Below, piece by piece: positions 1 to 11,310 of a stretch of 48,139 bases of DNA; the first letter of the stretch is position 1, and each line of letters opens with the position of its first letter. Made by a program: the position numbers and the translations under genes. The notes below the pieces were generated by a model. That model was not told the origin of the DNA, did not search any database, and was given only the letters and a program-made list of their open reading frames with translations. Origin of the DNA: Emmonsiellopsis sp. PD_33 (Eukaryota > Ascomycota > Eurotiomycetes > Onygenales > Ajellomycetaceae); the NCBI GenBank assembly GCA_032988165.1, contig JANTQF010000266.1, forward strand, positions 1-48,139. The letters run 5' to 3'.

Positions 1-144
1 GGGGAGGGGGGAGGGGGGAGGGTGTATGTATATAGTATGTATGTCGGTGGTGTAGCGAAAAATGGAATTGTTTTAGAAAAGTGAGGCGGGGGTTCAAGAT
101 TTGGTATATTTTGCCCTTTTCTTATATATATATTTTTAACTGAC

Positions 145-345
145 AAATTGGTCCATTACTTCAGCACAGTGGTTGTAGGTTTTGAAATCTTGCGCGGATA
201 GCTTTGGTAGCGGGGCGGGATTTTGCGCGTCGTCGGCCATGGTGGAGGAATATTGAACCCGCCCAGCGGCGAGTACTCGATGCGATCTGGTGGTGGAACT
301 TAGAATGGAGCGAGAATTGATGGGGAGTATTCGGAAGATTGACAT
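145..345 (-). CDS. Hemerythrin-like domain protein, first exon only (partial)
   Basis: A 67-codon exon opens with a Ser/Arg-rich stretch that could be a mitochondrial presequence; a second Met at residue 36 would give a cytosolic form. It ends at a phase-0 donor GTCAGT just after the Phe of AEVMDQF. The end of the exon (KLSAQDFKTYNHCAEVMDQF) resembles the beginning of fungal HHE cation-binding (hemerythrin-like) proteins, where the next residues are usually the first metal-ligand His. That assignment comes from remembered family resemblance; the iron-binding helices themselves are outside the window. The remaining 144 bases to the left edge look like intron, pyrimidine-rich on the coding strand and ending in tandem CTCCCC repeats, and no acceptor is visible. 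Function cannot be proved from this fragment. Confidence 0.55.
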
Positions 346-1138
346 TCCATGTGTTTGGAACCTATCAAGTTAACTGTCGTCGCTTCAATGATGGGAGTTC
401 TACGTCCGGCGGGGTTCTTTTATGGTTATCTTATCATTTTTTCCCACACGGAGTTCCGGAATCGAACTAAAGTCTAAACCCGTCCAGAAATTACCCCCAA
501 CTATATAAAATCCCTGTCGTCCACGGCTTACATCGCAAATACCTCTGCTTAGAAATGATTTTCAAAGCAACAAACGTCAACTGCCTGCAAATTCCACGGC
601 CCTAGACCAATCCATTTACTTTTTTTTTCGCGGTTTCCGAGCTATACACGGCCCAGATACGGAATAACTAGATAATGGTATTTCGGAGAAGGCGACAAAG
701 AATTATCACGCAACGTTCGCTATGTCTACTAATTAAACAGACCTGTTTATTGATACATATGTACATTGATCCCAATTTCGCCCAGGCAAACCAGTAAACC
801 CTCGACTATATGCAAAGGGTATCGCCACATAGGAAAATAAAGGAAACAGTACAAGGAGATTGAAGTAAAGAGGGAGAAATCAACAAAAGGAATAGGAATG
901 GCGGGGACAAGGGTAAAAAAGCCAAGTTGGAGACATTAAACACGCAATGAAATAAACTCTAGAAAATGGAAATCATCGCAGTGAATAGGGAAACAGAAAG
1001 AACGGAAGAAGGTGGGGGGAACGAGGGGACAGCTATATGTCCTGTAGAGAGTTCAAGATTACCTGAAGAGCGGCATTATGATGGGAGGGAGCATTAGTCA
1101 CACCAGATACTTGGTGTCATGAGAAACAAATCTAGACC
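346..1138. other. Intergenic region between the hemerythrin-like gene and flotillin
   Basis: About 0.8 kb, AT-rich, with no reading frame I can support. It should hold the promoter of the leftmost gene (transcribed leftward) and the 3' untranslated region and polyadenylation site of the flotillin gene. No repeat or RNA gene was seen. Confidence 0.6.
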
Positions 1139-2992
1139 TCAGTTGGGTTTGGTTTGGCTTTGGTTTTGTGGAAGCTGGGCCATCCAGGTAGGAGGCGAGA
1201 TCCCCGTTTGATCGTGAATAGTTGAAAAAAGTGGCGGAAGGCTTTGCATGAGATTCCGGATTGGGGCTGTGGTATCCTGAGAGGAATCTCCAGAGCCTGG
1301 TAAAATTATTAACAAATTAGGGACAAAGGATAAGTAGCTCACCGATAGAGACCTCGGGAGGGGGTGATGATATCAGGGGCACTAACCCGTATTCCACACA
1401 GTGATCTTGGGTTCCAATCCCTTGATCGCTTCACCATTTGCCCTAGCCAGTGACTCATAGGTACCATTCTGGATCATAAGGTATTGAAGGAAGCCTTGTG
1501 GTCCGCCGAATACATCAGCCATGGCGGAGTACGCCTTTGCCATCTCAGCCACACCCTCGGCTTCCTTTTTCTTCGCGACGAAGGCCGCTTCTGCTTCCTT
1601 GGTTTTGGTTATGAACGCGGCATCTGCCTCTTTGGCCCTGCGATAGTCTGTAGAGGTTCCTTGGTTAGCTCTAAGTTTCCTCTTCCGAGTAGAGCCTAGA
1701 AAAACCCCAGGGGTTATATCATTCAGCATTGGAATATGTGGATAGAGCACTTACAGAGAGCATCAGCCTCCATCTTCTGTTTATACATAACACCATCCGA
1801 AGACTTCATTTGGGTGTAGAGGGCTGCATCGGCGGTCTGCTCGGCCGACTCCCTTGCGATCTTGCTCTTAGTAACATCCAACGCTCGAAGGCGTTCCAAC
1901 TCTGTTTCGGCCCGTTTGCTCTCAACCTGTTTCTGCAGCTCGGCATCTCTCATTTCTGCTTGGCGTTGAGCAGAGATCTTTCCCAGCCGGATGCCCATGT
2001 CGAGCTCCGTTTGGCGATTTGTAAGCTGAGCATCGGCCTGTGCCTTTTCGCTTCGACGCTTGGTTTCCAAAACTGCGGTTTCAGCATCGATTTTGGATAT
2101 TTCTTGCTTGGTTTTGCCTCGCTTTTCGGCTTCGCCAATTTCACCTCTCATTCTAGCTTCGGCAACATCGATCTTGGCCTGGTTTAGCGCACCTTCATGC
2201 GCTTTCCGGCTGAGCTAATTGCCAAGGTGTAAGCAGGTGGTTAGGTTTTTGAGAGAGAGGGGGAACTTACAAAGGCGAAGTACTCGCTGCCAGGGGTATC
2301 TTGAAGTTCCTTGACGTTGGCGTTGTAACTAGTTGGATTAGTATCACGGATAGATATTATGTAACATGTCATTGCTTACATTCTGAGGCCAAATTGGTCC
2401 AACTCGTTTTGGACATTTTCAATGACATGCTGCTTGAAAACATGCCTTTCCTTGAAAATCTCCTCCATCGTCATCCCTGAGACAATCACACGGGTCTCAC
2501 CCTCAATGATACCCTTAACAATATCTTGAACATGATTTCCCGTGGTACGAGTTGTGCTTTTGCCCACGCCATCAGCATCGCCAGAAAGCAGCAGAGCATA
2601 CTTCTTGAGAGCATCAATGTTATTGTCTGGCCCAATCGTAAAGACTGCGGGAAGAGCAAATTGGAGTTTCTCAACGGTCATTGCCTGAAGATTCATTGAG
2701 AAATCAAAAGGGGAAATCGAGATCCGAGTGCACTATTGATACTTTTAGTTAGCATCGACATGGCATGCTACACCACGTAGGGCAATATCCTCCTGTAGGG
2801 AAGACCTATTTCTTGACGAAACTTACCTTTTGCCATGGCATGACAAACGCCGTTTTCTTGATGAGGACATTGTCAATGCCTCCCCCAGTAAGAACGAGGT
2901 ATTCGTTCGGTTCCGAAACTTTGTACCTGAGGGACATAACATATTAGACACTGCCTCAACATATAGTATAGGAAAGGATAGCTATACCACAT
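1139..2992 (-). CDS. Flotillin (SPFH/band 7 membrane scaffold protein)
   Basis: Flotillins sit on the inner face of plasma and vacuolar or endosomal membranes, oligomerise, and scaffold sterol-rich microdomains. Seven exons join in frame to 464 residues: 2988-2992, 2827-2926, 2380-2732, 2271-2328, 1755-2214, 1387-1647 and 1139-1296. The product starts MWYKVSEPNEYLVLTGGG, the usual flotillin opening. An SPFH domain follows (about residues 1-190, including LQAMTVEKLQFALP and QHVIENVQNELDQFGL). Next is a long Glu/Ala/Lys/Arg-rich coiled coil (about 175-370) and a hydrophobic C-terminal part ending in a Pro/Gln-rich tail. The first coding exon holds only five bases (ATG TG); the start rests on that junction. 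Introns are 51-107 bp with standard signals. Identity is firm; the membrane domain it serves is not visible. Confidence 0.93.
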
Positions 2993-4724
2993 CGCGAACG
3001 TTGAGTCTATTAAGTGATTCCAAGATAGATTCAGCTGTTCGAGAAATAGATAAGGTAAAGCAAGAGTTAGATCAGGTTCAATATGCGAGGTTCAGATTAT
3101 CCTTGGATAATACAGCACAGAAGTGAAGCAGAGTTTAAATGGATAAAAAACGGCAGGCACGGAGGGAATCAGTGAGCTTATATAGACTTGATGTTATCAC
3201 CAATGACGTCGGGAACAATAATGTCCAAATGCAGTGCCTCAATTGTGAAGATTAAGCCAAAGCATAATTCCGCTCTGGAAGGCATATCTGAGGCTAAACC
3301 GTGGTTAGATCCCGTAGCTTTTGAGAAGTTCTAAGCTAGTTTTGGGTAGGAGCAATGCATGTTCCTCCAATCAGGTTCCGGTTGGCGGAGATTCAATGCT
3401 GGCTCCAGACAGCTTCGCACTATTCCATATGTGAGAATGCAACTAGTAGCCAAGCGGAAGGCTTGGATGTCTCAAAATTCGATCTATTTGCCATCGAAAG
3501 ATCCAACGGGTTTGAGCCCCAGACGCCCTGCACGTGGAGCGGACTAGCAAATGAGATTGGCGCCTGGGGTAGCTTTGATGGGGCAGGGCAAGGGGTTTGC
3601 GAGTACGAAGTAGTAGTCAAGGCTGATTAACCTCTCTGGAGGCGCTGTCAATTGCTCTGGAAACAATACTGTTCTGATCATTCAAAGGGCATGATAAAGG
3701 CCACTTGAGGGCCGCTCAACAGGCCGTATAAATTCGGCCTCGTTGTTCAAGGATGTGATTATCGTACCTGGGTTAGCTCTGGCGGAGTTGTTTTGCGGGA
3801 ATCTCCTCCGTAGTGTGTCCAATAACAGTATCCCCGCATCCTGCTGTCAATGATCTCTGCCGTGTTTTCCGGACAGACATGAAGACCTATGACTGACCAA
3901 TAACAAGGATGATTCGGCAGTCTGTGGACGAGGAACAACCTGACAAGTCCAAGCTGGTTGCGAGGGATGTTGTCGCCAAGACGAGGCTGATAAGGTTGGG
4001 CCGGAAGGAAGAATCCCGTGACCGTCGCGCACGTGACTAGTACGGGCCTTAGCGGCGGAGTCTAAACCAGAAACAGACTAGCTCCGATGAGGCTGAATGA
4101 CTCCGCCTTGCATCGTTCAACGTCAACTTCCGTCAACCCCCAGACTTGGATACGGAAACCTCCTCTTCGTCGTCAATGCAAAGACATCATAGGCTAACTC
4201 CGAAGCAGCCAAGACCCCTAAGCGATGTCCGTTGTGAAAGAACAGTCCACATGACCAATTCATGCTACTTGCTGCTTGTAGTTGGTCTTGGCTGGACACC
4301 TTGGGGGCCGAGGCTGCCTGCCCTGCAGACCTTCTAGAAACCTACATTACCCCACCGAGCACTTTATGGTGTGGCAATGCTGACTTCCTGTGTCTTCCGC
4401 GATTCATCATTCGGGCAAAGTTACATCCCCAGCCGTTGAGCTTTATTTCCATGGTTGACTGCGCATCTCCGCTGTTTCAACCCCATAGGCCTATTGATTA
4501 TTTCTCGTCCTTGAGGTCAGGCTCTGTGTCATGACGTATCTCCTATAAGATTTACCCAAAATCTCTTTTTTAAGTTGTTATTTGCTTTTAGGGATTGGAG
4601 GGAAACCATTGTCGAATCAACCTTGCCATAGCCGCCGGATAGGTTATCCCTCATTACAACCACTAGTCACTTTGCCTACCTGCTCCCGCGGCGTTCCTCG
4701 CCTTGAGGATCCCTAACGCATCGT
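2993..4724. other. Intergenic region, flotillin promoter side
   Basis: About 1.7 kb between two divergent genes (flotillin to the left, the unknown protein to the right). The open frames here are short, lack family resemblance and overlap on both strands, so none is called. The region presumably contains both promoters. Confidence 0.6.
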
Positions 4725-5567
4725 TTGAAATTATTATCAAATCCTCAACCACACAAGATGGCCTCAAGTCCTTTTAGCAGCCGTTCAGAGGACCCGGTGC
4801 CATCGTACGAGGAATCCCTTTCATCAACAGCTTATGGCGGGGGTATATCTAAACACGTCCCCGCACCGTCACCTTCTCTACCACTCCCATCACATCTTGC
4901 AGACACCCGAACTCAACGCATCAACTCTATCTTATCAAACTACGTCGACCCTCTTCTACTCTCCCAAGGCGCCGCAGGCCTTTACAAGACAAATTTCGTC
5001 CTCGTTCCTTCATCCGTCTCCAGCCTCCAAGATGCCGTTACCAACGCATATACCACACCAGAGGAACCCCAAGTCGTCGGCTTCCCATCGAACGAAGTTG
5101 TCAAACTCATTCGACTAAAAGGCGAAGAGCACGCGATGGAATTCTGGCGCCAACCGGCCGTTGTCGCCGAGTTGGATTCTTCTCTTAAAGCCAGACTTGT
5201 AGCCAGCGGGCATCGGATCTATCAACCCGGCGAACCACCCGCTATTATCTCTGATACAGATGCATCATCTGCACCGTCGCCTGCCATAGCTGCAACTGCG
5301 ACATCGAAGAAGTCCTTTTGGGGCCGGGCCAAGAATCTTTATGCCTCCAAAGGACAAGATCTAAACGACGTTGTTATTGTCGATAGCAAACTAGGGTGGC
5401 GGGCGTCCGAACCACAAAGCGAAGGTGCGCCTGGGAAAATACCTACTGGCCTCGTTGGTGTATCTGTGGTTTGGAAAGAGGTCTGTCTGCGTATTTCTAA
5501 TGAAATGGGTCTGTATGAAAGCAAGAAGGGGCCCGCACTTTGTATGACGGTGGAAGTTGGCTCTTAG
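4725..5567 (+). CDS. Conserved fungal protein of unknown function with a PSYEES motif
   Basis: A single-exon frame of 280 codons. The second Met, at 4758 (MASSPFSSRSEDP), is the more likely start because the first eleven residues look like translated leader; that form is 269 residues. The N-terminus is Ser/Pro-rich and contains VPSYEES, resembling the PPxY-type motifs bound by WW domains of NEDD4/Rsp5 ligases. The middle (about residues 60-160) is a predicted folded part with LADTRTQRINSILSNYVDPL and VVGFPSNEVVKLIRLKGEEH. A Ser/Ala-rich linker leads to a C-terminal part with KKSFWGRAKNL and VSVVWKEVCLRISNEMGLYE. No signal peptide or membrane span is seen. I recognise it as the kind of protein conserved in Eurotiomycetes but cannot name a function; a role in ubiquitin-linked trafficking would be a guess from one motif. 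Confidence 0.75.
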   Translation: MKLLSNPQPHKMASSPFSSRSEDPVPSYEESLSSTAYGGGISKHVPAPSPSLPLPSHLADTRTQRINSILSNYVDPLLLSQGAAGLYKTNFVLVPSSVSSLQDAVTNAYTTPEEPQVVGFPSNEVVKLIRLKGEEHAMEFWRQPAVVAELDSSLKARLVASGHRIYQPGEPPAIISDTDASSAPSPAIAATATSKKSFWGRAKNLYASKGQDLNDVVIVDSKLGWRASEPQSEGAPGKIPTGLVGVSVVWKEVCLRISNEMGLYESKKGPALCMTVEVGS

Positions 5568-6158
5568 GCCTTGCGGTAGCTCGTGCAGAAACGGGCAACT
5601 GCTGCCTCAGGTTGTGATTCGTATATCTTCATGTTTATACACTATATTATTCGATCTATATATTTTATGATGCTACGGTCCGCATGTCCCTTTCTATCTT
5701 TTCATTGCTCCATGTGAATGAAGTAGCAAAGCCACTGTGAGTCGCAAGTTGCGTCATATCCGGCTAAATATACCCTAGCCCTTTCCACTTCACGCAGATT
5801 CTAAATGCCACTCGCGAAATATCGCAAAGTAGTATAGACTTCAAATTCACAGTTGGCTCCTGATGCCGTTCGTAATAGCTGGCTAATACGGGTTATCGTG
5901 AAAATTCATAATTCATCCAACTGTACATATAGCCATGAAACACCAGAAAAAAAGTAGTCCGAAACTGCTTGTCTTCTCACTTTACCCGAAAAAACCCGTC
6001 TTAAACATCATCTGTGAAGGCTTTGAAGATACCAACCTTCACAATTTACTTAGGAACGAGCTCCTGGCAACCTAACACGCCAAAACAGATATTGACAATT
6101 AGCAAAATCGATTCGTTGATTTTTAATAAGATCGGTTTGTTCAAACCTGGACCAAATG
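5568..6158. other. Convergent 3' intergenic region
   Basis: About 0.6 kb of AT-rich sequence between the 3' ends of the unknown protein (+) and the MFS transporter (-). It should contain both polyadenylation regions. If the last MFS donor (see that entry) is spliced, a short terminal exon of the transporter lies here, near 6030-6060. Confidence 0.5.
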
Positions 6159-7976
6159 TTATAAAAAGAAGAGGGGAGGGGGATGACCTACCATACTCCT
6201 AAGTCTCTTCCCAAAGATATAAATCGGCACAGTCAATGCGCTCAACACAAGGTTAATAATAGCGAGCGAAACAAAGACTTCCCTCGGACCCCTAGCCAAA
6301 TACCATCCGTTGGCATACCTGCTCGCAATAAATGTGAACACCGCCTTTGCAAAATTGATCGTAACAAATGCCTGATTTGCATTTTTCGGATGGCAATCAA
6401 TCACATAGGTGAAGCTTGCGGTAGACGCAAAGGGAATCGATAGCGAGAGCAGGGCCATAAATGCTATCGGGGCTGCGAGCGGAGCCCCGTTGTCTATGCT
6501 AATACCGAAGCCTAGGAATGCGATGGTCGAAAAGATGGTGGCGGGAACCATAAGGAGCAGGCGGAATTCAGGCTCGTAGATGCCATGGTTTCCCCGGGCC
6601 ATGGAGCGCGCGAGCCAGTCGGCTATGGCTCCAGCCAGTGGGGCTCCAATCAAAGATACCGCCAAAAGGGGTAGATTGGTTAAGCCGACTTGTGAAGGTG
6701 TAAGGCCGTATGGGGAGCCGGTGAAGATATTTGTGGACAAAACAAATAATACCACAAGCCACGTGAAAAATGTCCCGTAGATGAAGGTACTGAAGACGAC
6801 GGCGGGAAACAGAATCAGCGGTATCGGTTTGACTGCCAACTTCCAGAAGCTCTCATCGGATATTCGACCATTGAATATTCGCAGTTCCTTGCTGTAGGGT
6901 TTCTTCACATCATTCTTCTCGTCTTCCAACGCGCTAAGGCTATTGTCCATGTGATTGCCATGCTTCCCTCTCGTATCAGCAGTTTCGGGGACAAGAAAGT
7001 ATATGCTAGGTAGCAGAAGGCAAAATATCAATGCCGCGATGCCGAAGGTAGCCAGCAAGCCGAGATGTTGAATAATATAACCAGAGATAACTTGGCTAAA
7101 TTTCATGTTAACGGTTAACCGCCAAGGTTAGAAATGCGTCCTTACCCTAGTAAGGCCCCAGTGATGGCTGCTATTCCCCATATAGCAAGTTTTCGCCCCC
7201 GTTGGTGAACGAAGAAAATATCCATTACGGTCGATGTTACCAAGGTTTCTAACGGGGCGGATGCGATGCCTTGTACAATTCGCATTATCGACAGTGATTT
7301 GAAGGACTTAGGATCCAATGAGCTGAAATTCCACCTAGTTTAGAAGGGATAGAGAACCTACCGTCGCAAAGTAGCCCCATATAGCTGTAATCAATAAGAA
7401 CAAAGTTGATATAACAAAGACGGGACGTTTCCCCCAGACATTGGCGGCAGCTGCAGTGAAAAATGTACTTGACCCAGTAAACAGGACGAGTATGCCAATA
7501 AGATACATCGAAACATCATCCAATGATACGCTGTACGTCTTAGCAGCGACGGAAATTCCGGGAGAGAGCATAGTGCCAAGGCTATATACAGATCAGCGTG
7601 TAGCCTTAGTTGGGATATCGCGGGCGAGACTCACGAAACGGTGACCCCAGATGCAAAAGATAATGTCCAGATAACAACATTCTTCTTGAGATCCGACCTG
7701 TCAAGCGGTGAGTTCGATACACGTGATAGAAATACGTAAATATGTACCAGTTGTAAGGATCATTCACGTTGTCGCTAGGCTGGGGGACGAGTATAATTCC
7801 GTTCTTGGTCTTGAGGTTTAGACCCAGCACATCAACACCTGTTGACTTTATCGTTAACCACACTAACACATGAGATGCATAGACATATACCACTTACTAT
7901 CGTTATTCCCATTGTCTAGAAGAGATGTCCCCGGAACCTCTGCTAGCCTGTTGTCATCCAACACGCCCCACGCCAT
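6159..7976 (-). CDS. MFS transporter of the DHA1 type, HOL1-like subgroup
   Basis: A major facilitator permease, twelve predicted membrane helices, probably a proton-driven plasma-membrane carrier; substrate unknown. Six exons join in frame: 7898-7976, 7748-7838, 7635-7697, 7362-7581, 7146-7306 and 6159-7095, 516 residues. The N-terminus MAWGVLDDNRLAEVPGTSLL, then ILVPQPSDNVNDPYNWSDLK, is the cytosolic leader typical of fungal DHA1 carriers related to yeast Hol1 (polyamine/cation transport). Family traits seen include LVPETADTRG before a charged central loop (about residues 255-290) and PLLAVSLIGAPLAGAIADWL in the second half. The exon 4/5 junction uses an acceptor at 7307; two nearer AGs would hit stops. 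The 3' end is uncertain: AGT ATG|GTAGGT is a good donor, so the last ten residues could instead come from another exon. Confidence 0.88.
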
Positions 7977-9888
7977 CTTGATCACTTTTCTGTTATTTAA
8001 ATTTCAGGATCCGTAGAAGGAATACAAAACGTATAATAAAAGGTGCACTATCCCGGTGAAGAGGAATAAGAAAAGAGAAAAAAACAAGGGTTAAAGATAA
8101 GCGGTTCCAACAACGACCAGCGATGTTGCTCTGAAAAAAGATAAAATGGCGATCACGCGAAGAAGAAATGGCCAGCCGTTGGAGGTGAGCTTATTCACCA
8201 TGGGCAAACGTATAGATATAGTTCCCTAGAATTGGAGAGAGGAGCGACGAGTCTGAACCAACAAAAAGAGCGACGAATGGTCGAGATATAACAGTTCGGT
8301 CCACCCATTCCCGGACCAGAATCCATTAATGCTTCTGATAGGTCTGGGGTATAGCTTGACAATAGATCTTATTTGCTATCTGGAATATTTCATGGTAGAA
8401 GCCACTGAAAAATTAGATGTCTCTGACTTGGGTTGCCCCCGTGTCACCCCTTGGGGAGGGGGCGTTAAGCTTGTCTGGTTGAGAAGCCTTAGTGGATTCC
8501 ATAGACTAGGCCACAGACAGCGCCCGCCTTATAGCTTGGTCCTGCATAATCGGTAATTGATACTTCCGACTGTTCGCTCTGGGCTATCGACATATTGATT
8601 GAGTGCTGTGTGTTGGTGCCGGGCTAAATGGGAATCTGATACATGTTGGGCTGCTATTTGCGTTATTCATCGCAGATCCATAACTGGACACAGAACCACA
8701 AAACATTATGATATTGCCAACTTCTCGAACCGTAATCCTGAAGGGTATATAGTAAAGAATCATCCACGTCCAATGTTCCGCTCCGCAGGAGTAAGAACGA
8801 CCTAAATTGTGGCGTGCAGGAGGGATGTTGTGACACGGAAAAGGAGGAGATAGTACTACATGATATCAAAATGTTGAAATCCGTGTTCCCGTCCGCCGTG
8901 GACAGTAAAGTGACACGCGTAGATTCAGGAAAGCGTCGAACATCCATCCCGCTGTCTCCGGGGCCATTTTAGCAGCTCCTTTGTCTTCCAAGGTTGTGGG
9001 CAACCTTTCCCCGGTTTTCGACAAGGTGGAACAGTTGGGTTCAAAGCACAGATGGACGTCGCACAAGAAGGAAGACTCTTTGTCACCGACTTGCGGGACA
9101 ACGCTTGTTTTCCCCGGCATTGTCTGGTCTTGATCATGCAGGGTTGGAAATAGTATGGGTTGATGTCTTCCAGGCGGTGAGAATACTGCCATGGGTCACG
9201 TGAGACTCCACCAGCCATGGATGACTTCATATCAAAAAGTTCCAAAACGCTTGGAACCCTCTTTACGAACCCCGAAACACGATCTACTGCTCTTCAACAG
9301 AATAAGGAGTCTCCTGGTTTGAAATATACAAAGCGAAGGTAGAGAGCAAAAGGCCGTCCGGGTATGTTTTATTTCGTTGTTTCGTTGTTTTGTTCTTCGA
9401 CCATGGAGGGGTCAACCCCGCCTCAATCGGCCCCTGAGGCGATGAATATTATCATTTTGATATTTCTTCATAGTTGAGAGCACTCGGACCCACAAGTCCA
9501 TTGCAACGAATATGTATGTATTACAGTTGGTCCGTGATCAGGCATTTTCCATCGACCTTGGTGAGCTCGTTTTGCTTGTTTGTTGTTATTGATTTGTTTT
9601 GTCTTTTAATTTGCCTTCCCCGAACCACCCCATGATCGCAAGCAATGAGCTTCTGTGGCTGGATCTGGAGCAGTAAAGTGTAATAGATTCAGGATTCCAC
9701 CCCCTTTTGTTGATCACTATTTTGCTTATGCTGCTGATCTATACTGCTTCTCTTCCAATGCCGTTGACTTGAACATCCCATACTGAGATACCCTGAACAG
9801 CCAAAGCTAACATAACATTTACAGTTAATAATTTAGACTAGGGAAGGACAGCGATAGCATATTCAGCATACCGGGTAAAAATCAAACG
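7977..9888. other. Divergent intergenic region between MFS transporter and cofactor A
   Basis: About 1.9 kb, long for this window. Frames of up to about 108 codons overlap on both strands between 8660 and 9250, but none shows a splice structure or family resemblance. TTTCGTTGTTTCGTTG-like T-rich repeats occur near 9370. The region presumably carries both promoters and long 5' leaders. Confidence 0.55.
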
Positions 9889-10479
9889 ATGGCTCCTCCA
9901 ACGCCTCTCTCAATTGCCACTTCATCCGTCCAGCGCCTGGTGAAGGAAGAAGCATCATACCACCGCGAACTGCAGCAGCAAGAGGAGAGAATCAAACGTA
10001 TTGAAGCTGAGAATCCTTCTGCGGAGGAAGACGATGGCAATAGAGAGTACATACTTAAACAAGAGGTATCATTGTTCATTCTCTCTACCTCCCATACACT
10101 TTTAGAGTACTCCGTTAACCGTTCGACCACGAAAACAGCGTCAAGCTCTAGAAGAGACAAAGAGGGTTCTGCCAAGCATGAAGCAGAAGATATCAGAAGC
10201 TGTTGCCAAACTTGACCGTTTGCTGGTAAGTTTCTATCCACCGGCTGTTCGCGTCGTATGAGATTCAAGATTTGTTGTTAAGGAAGATCTTCCCGCGTAT
10301 CTATCAACAACCTTGGAATCCACTCGTTGTAAAATAACATATGATTTAACAGTACTAATCTGGAACTTTTCGAATAGCTCGAAGAAGGACACAAGGGCAT
10401 GTCGAGCAATGTCGACGAAATAAATGCGGCTAAGGAAGCTATTTCGCAGGCTAAAACCGCTGTGAGGGAGATTTCATGA
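9889..10479 (+). CDS. Tubulin-folding cofactor A
   Basis: Cofactor A (yeast Rbl2, human TBCA) captures folded beta-tubulin released from the CCT chaperonin and protects cells from excess beta-tubulin in the cytosol. Three exons, all phase 0 (9889-10065, 10139-10225, 10378-10479), give 121 residues, the usual family length. The product begins MAPPTPLSIATSSVQRLVKE and continues with EASYHRELQQQEERIKRIEA, then after splicing RQALEETKRVLPSMKQKISE, and ends in NAAKEAISQAKTAVREIS. It is almost wholly helical, as expected of the three-helix bundle. Reading through the first intron would give a spurious 108-residue frame with an unrelated tail. The gene stands alone, with 1.9 kb upstream shared with a divergent transporter. 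Identity is strong from the N-terminal sequence and from the exon joins. Confidence 0.93.
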
Positions 10480-11310
10480 TTTCATGATTCCGTGGTTTAT
10501 GGCTTCTGGCTTATATTCGCTATCTGACCACGTTTGCGTTTGGCAAGAAACAGCCCAGTTGATTGTCGTGACATTCCACATCATCTATGCGATTTCAGTG
10601 AAGGCGATGTTATGTTATTGCTTCTTGCACAAATATTATCTTCATGAGCGGGAAAAAGCATGAATCAGAAGCATTGATAGTGGTTTCTGCATCATATTGC
10701 TGACTTATTGTGCACCATATTCTCCCGAAGGAAGGCCAATTATTTTACACGGTCCGCCGTCACCAGGAAAAGGCATTCTAATTTGATAAAGAGCGTGCAG
10801 TTACGATTTGGAAACATCTTTAACTTGAATGGATTGTTACCAACATGATTTGGGCTTGCAAATATCCCATGCGCATGTACACGGCGAGGCATTATAGCCA
10901 CCCAGTTTCCAATGATTAAACAATAATGCAAAATAATCATGCCTCGCAGCCGCGATCGGGTTGATTGTTTCTCTTGGTCAGTCCTAGTAGCGGCTCGTGC
11001 ACCAGATATCCACATCCTAGCTCCTTTGGAGATTATTGGCTGAGGCGAGGTGACTTCGCGGGTCGCCCAGAACCTGTTTCTTTCCATAATATCTTTTTGA
11101 TGTCTGCCTGGTGGGCTGTGAACAACAAACAGCGCTGCCGACGTGTCCATGTCAAAAGGAATTCGTTCTCTAGACATCATAAACTATGGCGATGGCCTTT
11201 CTTCTAGCCCCTGCTGACTGATTTCAGATATCCCAATTTCCTCAGTTTCAAGCAGTTACATACGTTAACAGGGTTACCTAAATACATCAGACAGAAATCC
11301 AGCTACAAAG
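10480..11310. other. Intergenic region
   Basis: About 0.8 kb between two genes on the same strand. A 146-codon frame on the minus strand (10740-11180) has no resemblance to a known family and no supporting context, so it is not called. The last 100 bases should hold the promoter and leader of the ankyrin gene. Confidence 0.55.

Noticed and set aside
1729..2187. 152-codon plus-strand frame over the flotillin coiled coil
   Set aside because: It is the antisense shadow of the Glu/Ala-rich flotillin exon; composition is explained by the real gene.
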